Source: CAZGMN01 sp964526905 (GTDB lineage Bacteria; Acidobacteriota; Aminicenantia; Aminicenantales; Aminicenantaceae). From it: 11,694 bases of DNA. The stretch covers positions 1 through 11,694 of the forward strand of contig CAZGMN010000094.1 in the NCBI GenBank assembly GCA_964526905.1, in the 5' to 3' direction. Below are positions 7,601-11,694 of the stretch, in pieces. Below the pieces are notes generated by a model. That model was not told the DNA's origin and ran no database searches. It saw only the letters and a program-made list of their open reading frames with translations. Position numbers and translations under genes: made by a program. Position 1 is the first letter of the stretch, and each line of letters starts with the position of its first letter.

Positions 7601-9744
7601 GATTGCAGGCTGAAGTCATTCTCTCCCTTCCTCTTGACCAGCCCTTTTCTTATATTGTTCCCGAGTCTTTTCGAGAAAAAGCCAAGGTCGGCTCAAGGGT
7701 TTTAGTTCCTTTCGGCCAGAGGATGCTAACCGGAATTATCGTCAACCTCGAAAAGGAAACCCCTGTCCAGAAGTTCAAGCTCAAAGAGATTGCCGAGCTC
7801 CTGGATGAAGAGCCCCTTTTCTCGTCCTCCTTTCTCTCCTTTAGCCGCAGGCTTTGTGATTATTATTACTCGTCCTGGGGAGAGCTCTTGCAGTCTGCCC
7901 TTCCTCCTTCCTTCATCCTCAGAAGCAAGGCGAGGGCCTTTCTCACTGAAAAAGGGAAGGCTTGGCTCCAGAATGAGAGTCTTTCCAAGGAAGAAAAAGA
8001 GGTTCTCGGCTATCTCCAGAAAAAAGCCTACAGCTCCTCTTTTCTTAAAAGAAAATTGAGAATAAAAAGTTTCCACGCTCTCCTTTCTCGATTGGAGAAG
8101 AAGGGGCTGGTCCAAATCCAGAAAGATATCGAGAAACCGAAGGAAAGAGCGAAGCTCCCTCGCTCCATATCTCAGACCCAGCTTGAGATGGATTTTTCCC
8201 TGGATAGAAGCTCCGAGCAAGTCGCCGCTGCGATCGCACAAAAAATTGGGAAGGACGCCTTTTCGCCCTTCTATCTTTACGGCCCTTCGGAAAAAAGGGA
8301 GGCTGTCTATTTCTCGTTGATCAGGCAAGCGCTGGCAAAAAGAAGAAGAGTCCTGTTTTTAGTTCCTGAGATTGCCCTGACCCAAGCTTTGAGAGGAAAG
8401 TTTGAGAAAAGACTTGGAGAGAAGGCCGCTCTCCTTCACAGCCGGTTATCAGAGAGAAGCAGGGAAGCGGAGTGGAAGAAGATCAAGGAGGGAGAGACGG
8501 ATGTGGTTGTCGGCCCCCGTTCTGCTCTTTTTTCCTTACTTGAAGATTTGGGGTTGATCATCGTCGATGAGGAACAGGATGAATCATTCTATCAGCAGGA
8601 AAGCCCCTGCTATGATGCCAGATACGGTGCCTGGATAAGAGCCGAGCAGGAAAGGGCGGTTCTTGTCTACGGCTCGGCTTTTCCCTCGGTGAGCGGCTTT
8701 TATCGAGCAAAGAAGAATAATTATTTGCTTTCTTTGGAAGAGGGCGAGCCAAGGAGAAGGAAGGTCGAAATCATCGATAGCCGGCAGGAAAGAGGACTGA
8801 TCTCTCCCAGGATCGAGGAAAAGATTGCTCAAAGGTTGGCAGCGGGAAAGCAAGTCTTGGTCTTCATCAACCGCCGCGGATATGCCTCTTTTCTTTTCTG
8901 CTCGAGATGCAGCTATATCCCCCGCTGCATTCGCTGCGACCTCGCTCTTTCTTACCACAAAAAAGAGGAAAAATTGATTTGCCATTACTGCAATTATTCG
9001 ATTCCCAAAATGGAATCGTGTCCTGAGTGCGGGAGCAAGATGATGAGAGAGAAGGGAGTTGGCGTGGAAGCGGTTGAGGAAGAGCTGAAGAAGAAGTTTC
9101 CTCAGACTCATCTTGCCAGCTTCGAAACCGGTTTGAGCAAGAAAGAACAGGAGATCATCCTTCGAGGCTTCAAGAAGAGGAAAATTTCTATCCTGGCTGG
9201 AACCGAGTTCCTGGTTCATCAGCGGGATTTGCCTCCAGCGGCGATGGTGGCCATCCTCTTCCCTGAGACTATTCTCACACTTGCCGACTACAGAGCCAGC
9301 CAGAGGGCTTTCCAGACTTTAATCCAGATGATGAAATTTATCGACGGCAGTGAAGAGGCGGAGGTCGTGATTCAGACAGCCATGCCTTATCATTTCAGCA
9401 TCCGTCAGGCTGCAGTCGAAGACTATCTTTCTTTCTTTAACCAGGAGTTAAAGTTCCGCCGCCTGATGAACTATCCTCCCTTTTCTCATCTGGTTGAAAT
9501 TCTTTTCCTCGGAGAGAATCTGAGGAGCGCGGCCAGAAGCTCAAGGGAATTTTCTGAAGCCGTGAAGAGTGAGGCAGAAGAGATTGAGATTTTAGGCCCT
9601 GCCCTGGCCTCTGTATCGAGAGTGAGAGGATTGTACAGAGTTCAGATTACCTTGAAGGCTCAGAGCAGGCAAAAATTGGATAAAACCCTAAGAAAAGCGC
9701 TCAAGGGATGCAGAGGAAGAAAATTAGTTCTTGTTTATGATTGA
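7597..9744 (+). CDS. priA: PriA primosomal protein N', probable pseudohelicase
   Basis: 715 residues with full PriA layout: DNA 3'-end-binding domain (about 1-105, opening AEVILSLPLDQPFSYIVPE), winged helix (about 110-185), two helicase lobes, zinc region and C-terminal domain. The eight zinc cysteines are intact (C435, C438, C444, C447, C462, C465, C475, C478), as are VPEIALT (256-262), GPRSALF (306-312) and NRRGY (425-429). The ATPase motifs are not. Walker A, normally GVTGSGKTEVY, is GPSEKREAVY (229-238). DEEHD is DEEQD (324-328) and GSATP is GSAFP (359-363). Motif V (usually GTQMxAKGHDFP) is GTEFLVHQRDLP (535-546). Motif VI (usually QVAGRAGR) is QMMKFIDG (577-584). It therefore probably binds forks and loads the restart primosome without unwinding DNA. 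Deinococcus radiodurans PriA is a described pseudohelicase. The start is TTG at 7597; TTG at 7603, with AAGAG at 7592-7596, gives an N-terminus closer to the family norm and may be the real one. Confidence 0.93.
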   Translation: MRLQAEVILSLPLDQPFSYIVPESFREKAKVGSRVLVPFGQRMLTGIIVNLEKETPVQKFKLKEIAELLDEEPLFSSSFLSFSRRLCDYYYSSWGELLQSALPPSFILRSKARAFLTEKGKAWLQNESLSKEEKEVLGYLQKKAYSSSFLKRKLRIKSFHALLSRLEKKGLVQIQKDIEKPKERAKLPRSISQTQLEMDFSLDRSSEQVAAAIAQKIGKDAFSPFYLYGPSEKREAVYFSLIRQALAKRRRVLFLVPEIALTQALRGKFEKRLGEKAALLHSRLSERSREAEWKKIKEGETDVVVGPRSALFSLLEDLGLIIVDEEQDESFYQQESPCYDARYGAWIRAEQERAVLVYGSAFPSVSGFYRAKKNNYLLSLEEGEPRRRKVEIIDSRQERGLISPRIEEKIAQRLAAGKQVLVFINRRGYASFLFCSRCSYIPRCIRCDLALSYHKKEEKLICHYCNYSIPKMESCPECGSKMMREKGVGVEAVEEELKKKFPQTHLASFETGLSKKEQEIILRGFKKRKISILAGTEFLVHQRDLPPAAMVAILFPETILTLADYRASQRAFQTLIQMMKFIDGSEEAEVVIQTAMPYHFSIRQAAVEDYLSFFNQELKFRRLMNYPPFSHLVEILFLGENLRSAARSSREFSEAVKSEAEEIEILGPALASVSRVRGLYRVQITLKAQSRQKLDKTLRKALKGCRGRKLVLVYD

Positions 9745-9782
9745 AAAAAGAAAAGCATTTTAGTTACAAAAATATTATTTTT
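9745..9782. other. Short convergent intergenic region, AT-rich
   Basis: 38 bases separate the stops of priA (plus strand) and the Ig-repeat gene (minus strand). The stretch is almost entirely A/T. AAAAATATTATTTTT at 9768-9782 can form a weak AT-only stem. No GC-rich stem followed by a T-run is visible on either strand, so I do not call a terminator. Confidence 0.4.
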
Positions 9783-10577
9783 TTAATTTTTAAGAATATT
9801 AATTACAACTGAATTGTATAGATATTCTTTTCCCGTTGACGCTAAAGTAGCTCTAATATATATAGTTGTATTTCCTGCAATTTCTGCGGCAAGGGGTCCA
9901 TAGTATGTTGCTGTCGCAATGCCACTTGCGTCTGTAACTGCTGTTGCGACTTGTACATTTCCTTCAAAGTATCCAATACTAACTTTAGCTGTTTGCTGCG
10001 CGTTGTAAATCTCAAAGTAAAGAGTCTGACCAGCGAGAGGAGCTCCCCCTGCTGTCTTTAGATTGGCTGTTATTGTTGCTGTTGCTCTGCTTGTCCCAGC
10101 AACTATCACATTAGGATTGGCAGATACTGTTAATGTTCTCTGATCTTGAATAATATTAATTTGAGTTGTTTTAGAGAGAGATTCTGCTCCTTGTAGAGCT
10201 GCGGTTGCACGAATGTAGACAGAGGTATTTCCGGTAATCTCTGAGGCAAGAGGTCCATAGTAAGTTGCTGTCGCAATGCCGCTTGCGTTTGTAATTTTTG
10301 CTATTACTGATACGCTGCCTTCATAATAACCGATATTTATATTGTTTCCATTAGCGTCGCAGATTTCAAATTTGATCGTGTTGCCGGCGACGGGCGCTCC
10401 GCTCACTGTCGTTAGAGTAGCTGTTATGGTTGATGTTTCACGAGTTGTCCCCGCATTGAGCAAGTTAGGATTGGCGGATACTGTTAATGTTTTTTCAATA
10501 GCCTCCCGAATGATATTGATGGGAGTTGTTTTAGAGAGAGATTCTGCTCCTTGTAGAGCTGCGGTTGCACGAATGTA
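9783..10577 (-). CDS. Ig-like repeat lipoprotein, C-terminal part (5' edge at assembly gap)
   Basis: 264 residues are visible from the gap edge to the TAA at 9783-9785. They comprise the 29-residue tail of one repeat (YIRATAALQGAES onward), one complete 118-residue repeat and a final 117-residue repeat ending the protein with VINILKN. Each repeat carries the pattern TLTVSANPN, AGTTRETSTITATL, GAPxAGxTxxFEI, IGYxEG, NASGIATATYYGPLA, EIxGNxxxYIRA. This suits a beta-sandwich of the bacterial Ig-like/invasin class (Big_1 or invasin D3 type); the class is inferred from the pattern. No C-terminal membrane anchor, LPxTG motif or sorting domain is present. An apparent start at 10463 is only a TTG inside the repeat; the frame is open back to the gap. 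It belongs to the same gene as the segment at 10678-11623. Confidence 0.8.
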   Translation of the reverse strand, partial: YIRATAALQGAESLSKTTPINIIREAIEKTLTVSANPNLLNAGTTRETSTITATLTTVSGAPVAGNTIKFEICDANGNNINIGYYEGSVSVIAKITNASGIATATYYGPLASEITGNTSVYIRATAALQGAESLSKTTQINIIQDQRTLTVSANPNVIVAGTSRATATITANLKTAGGAPLAGQTLYFEIYNAQQTAKVSIGYFEGNVQVATAVTDASGIATATYYGPLAAEIAGNTTIYIRATLASTGKEYLYNSVVINILKN

Positions 10578-11497
10578 NNNNNNNNNNNNNNNNNNNNNNN
10601 NNNNNNNNNNNNNNNNNNNNNNNNNNNNNNNNNNNNNNNNNNNNNNNNNNNNNNNNNNNNNNNNNNNNNNNNNNNNNGCGCTCCGCTCACTGTCGTTAGA
10701 GTAGCTGTTATGGTTGATGTTTCACGAGTTGTGCCCGCATTAAGCACATTGGGGTTAGCGGATATTGTTAGTATTTTTTCGATAGCTTCTCGAATGATAT
10801 TGATGGGGGCTGTTTCAGAGTAAGATTCTTCTCCTTGTAGAGCTGTGGTTGCACGAATGTAAACAGAAGCATTTCCAGTAATTTCCGAGGCAAGTGGCCC
10901 ATAGTAAGTGGCCGTCGCAACTCCGCTTGCGTTTGTAACCTTCGTTGCAACTGATTGGTTCCCTTCAAAATAGCCAATGTTAACTTTGTTTCCATTAACA
11001 TCGCAGATTTCAAATTGGATTGTTTTGCTTTCAAGGGGCGCTCCGTTTACTATCTTTAGAGTAGCTGTTATGGTTGACGTTTCACGAGTTGTCCTGGCAA
11101 CTATCAAATTAGGAGCGGCAGATAATGCTAATGATATATCTGTTACACTTTTAATGATATAAATGGGAGCAGATTGAGAGATAGATTCATTCCCTTCACT
11201 GGATAGGCTAGCTAAGATGTATACAGTTGAGCTTCCGGCGATCTCGGTGGCAAGAGGCCCATAATAGCTGAGCGTTGCTATTCCGTTTGCGTCTGTAACT
11301 TTTGTTTCGGTTGATTTATTTCCTTCGAAATAACCGACATTAATTATATTTCCTTTATCGTCACAAATCTCAAAAATGATTGTCTTATTTTCAAGGGGGA
11401 CTGCATCATATTTCTTTAAACTCGCCGTTATGGTTGATGCCTGACGGGTGGTTGTCCCGGCAGTCAGAATATTGGGGGAAGCGCTAATATTAAGAAG
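9786..11497 (-). repeat. Tandem 351-363 bp coding repeats (at least five Ig-like units)
   Basis: Units in protein order are 11135-11497 (121 residues), 10775-11134 (120), a unit split by the gap (10678-10774 plus 10491-10577), 10137-10490 (118) and 9786-10136 (117). Bases 10678-10732 are identical to 10394-10448, and 10523-10577 are identical to 10163-10217, each over 55 bases. The first and last units are clearly more diverged than the middle ones. This is the expected picture of internal duplication or gene conversion in a surface-protein array. Confidence 0.85.
10578..10677. other. Assembly gap (100 N placeholder)
   Basis: Exactly 100 consecutive N, the conventional filler for a gap of unknown size. 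It sits inside the Ig-repeat gene with near-identical repeat sequence on both sides, which explains why the assembly broke there. The reading frames on the two sides differ only because 100 is not the true length: completing one 120-residue repeat needs 176 bases. Confidence 0.97.
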
Positions 11498-11623
11498 AAT
11501 TGAAAGGGACGAGGGGCCAACAGGGGAGGGCTCTTCTAAGGCCTTTCTTTTTTCGCATGAAACAGAAATAATGAGAAGCATTATTGCTAAAAGAACAAGC
11601 TTAGAATTTATTTTTACTTTCAT
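10678..11623 (-). CDS. Ig-like repeat lipoprotein, N-terminal part (3' edge at assembly gap)
   Basis: 315 whole residues are visible before the gap. The ATG at 11621-11623 is preceded on the minus strand by AGGGGGAGAG about 2 bases away, a strong ribosome-binding site. Residues 1-22 form a signal peptide: a basic start (MKVKINSK), a hydrophobic core (LVLLAIMLLII) and SVSC with Cys23 as the likely lipidated residue; Ser at -3 is less usual than Leu. A short Pro/Ser linker (about 24-42) leads into Ig-like repeats at 43-163, 164-283 and 284 to the gap. The mature protein is probably anchored by lipid to the outer membrane, or displayed at the surface, as an adhesive or stalk-like protein; no ligand can be inferred. 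Base composition is lower in G+C than the operon to the left. With one repeat filled in, the whole protein would have about 638 residues. Confidence 0.82.
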
Positions 11624-11694
11624 TTCTCTCCCCCTTAATCATTAACATAGTTTGCAAAAAATATGCTAAGTATGCCTGTGGAAGTAGATTTGAC
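11624..11694. other. Upstream region of the Ig-repeat gene
   Basis: 71 bases to the window edge, AT-rich. Apart from the ribosome-binding site at 11626-11635 on the minus strand I see no convincing promoter. TATGTT on the minus strand near 11644-11649 could serve as a -10 box, but no -35 at the right distance resembles the consensus. Confidence 0.3.

Noticed and set aside
7726..8328. 200-residue open frame on the minus strand
   Set aside because: Shadow of priA's DNA-binding and winged-helix part; no family pattern.
8584..9219. 211-residue open frame on the minus strand
   Set aside because: Shadow of priA: the opposite frame contains the zinc-cysteine region and helicase landmarks in correct order.
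7597..9744. priA as a decaying pseudogene
   Set aside because: No stop or frameshift in 715 codons, and the zinc cysteines, DNA-binding opening and C-terminal domain are kept; selective loss of ATPase motifs fits a pseudohelicase better.
10484..10577. Frameshift or truncation of the Ig-repeat protein just after the gap
   Set aside because: The apparent shifted tail arises from the arbitrary 100-base gap length; the correct repeat frame is open on both sides.
10342..10704. Plus-strand open frame running through the N block
   Set aside because: Exists only because N codons contain no stops and because it mirrors the repeat gene on the other strand.
9786..11497. CRISPR-like array because of regular direct repeats
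   Set aside because: The period is 351-363 bp, the repeats are coding and in frame, and there are no short repeats with unique spacers.
11635..11694. Promoter of the Ig-repeat gene
   Set aside because: TATGTT is a possible -10 on the minus strand, but the hexamer 17 bases upstream does not resemble a -35 box.

Overview
The window reads as a piece of a Gram-negative bacterial chromosome (draft or metagenome assembly). An MsbA-type lipid exporter and a lipoprotein with a lipidation-type signal sequence point to an outer membrane. The order msbA-like / yicC / gmk / coaBC / family-4 udg / priA resembles Acidobacteriota and related candidate phyla such as Aminicenantota. That placement is inferred from gene order and protein style, not from a search.

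Layout. Bases 1-918 hold the 3' part of a GT-B glycosyltransferase. Bases 919-1165 are non-coding and contain a palindromic element of about 150 bp: imperfect 18-19 bp terminal inverted repeats around three internal hairpins, in the style of a REP or MITE element. A candidate sigma-70 promoter follows. Bases 1166-9744 form one compact co-directional operon of eight genes: a small DUF465/YdcH-type coiled protein, an aspartate-semialdehyde-dehydrogenase-like protein without its catalytic residues (USG-1-like), an MsbA-type ABC exporter, YicC, guanylate kinase, CoaBC, family-4 uracil-DNA glycosylase and PriA. Junctions run from a 17-base overlap to a 37-base gap, and four of the eight genes use GTG or TTG starts, so translational coupling is likely. 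Bases 9783-11623 hold, on the minus strand and visibly AT-richer, a secreted lipoprotein built of Ig-like repeats of 117-121 residues. It is interrupted by a placeholder of exactly 100 N that falls inside near-identical repeats.

How the genes fit together. The operon mixes envelope export (MsbA), RNA turnover (YicC), nucleotide and cofactor synthesis (Gmk, CoaBC), base-excision repair (UDG) and replication restart (PriA). This is a housekeeping cluster rather than a dedicated pathway. rpoZ, which often lies between gmk and coaBC, is absent from that position.

Main points of interest. PriA keeps its eight zinc cysteines but has lost the Walker A lysine and the motif V and VI signatures, so it is probably a pseudohelicase. 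The Asd-like protein has lost the catalytic Cys, the catalytic His and the dinucleotide-binding glycine pattern, so it is probably a pseudoenzyme. The Ig-repeat gene's apparent frame change is an artefact of gap length: filling one repeat needs 176 bases, which restores a single frame of about 638 residues. I saw no defence system, CRISPR array, tRNA or rRNA.
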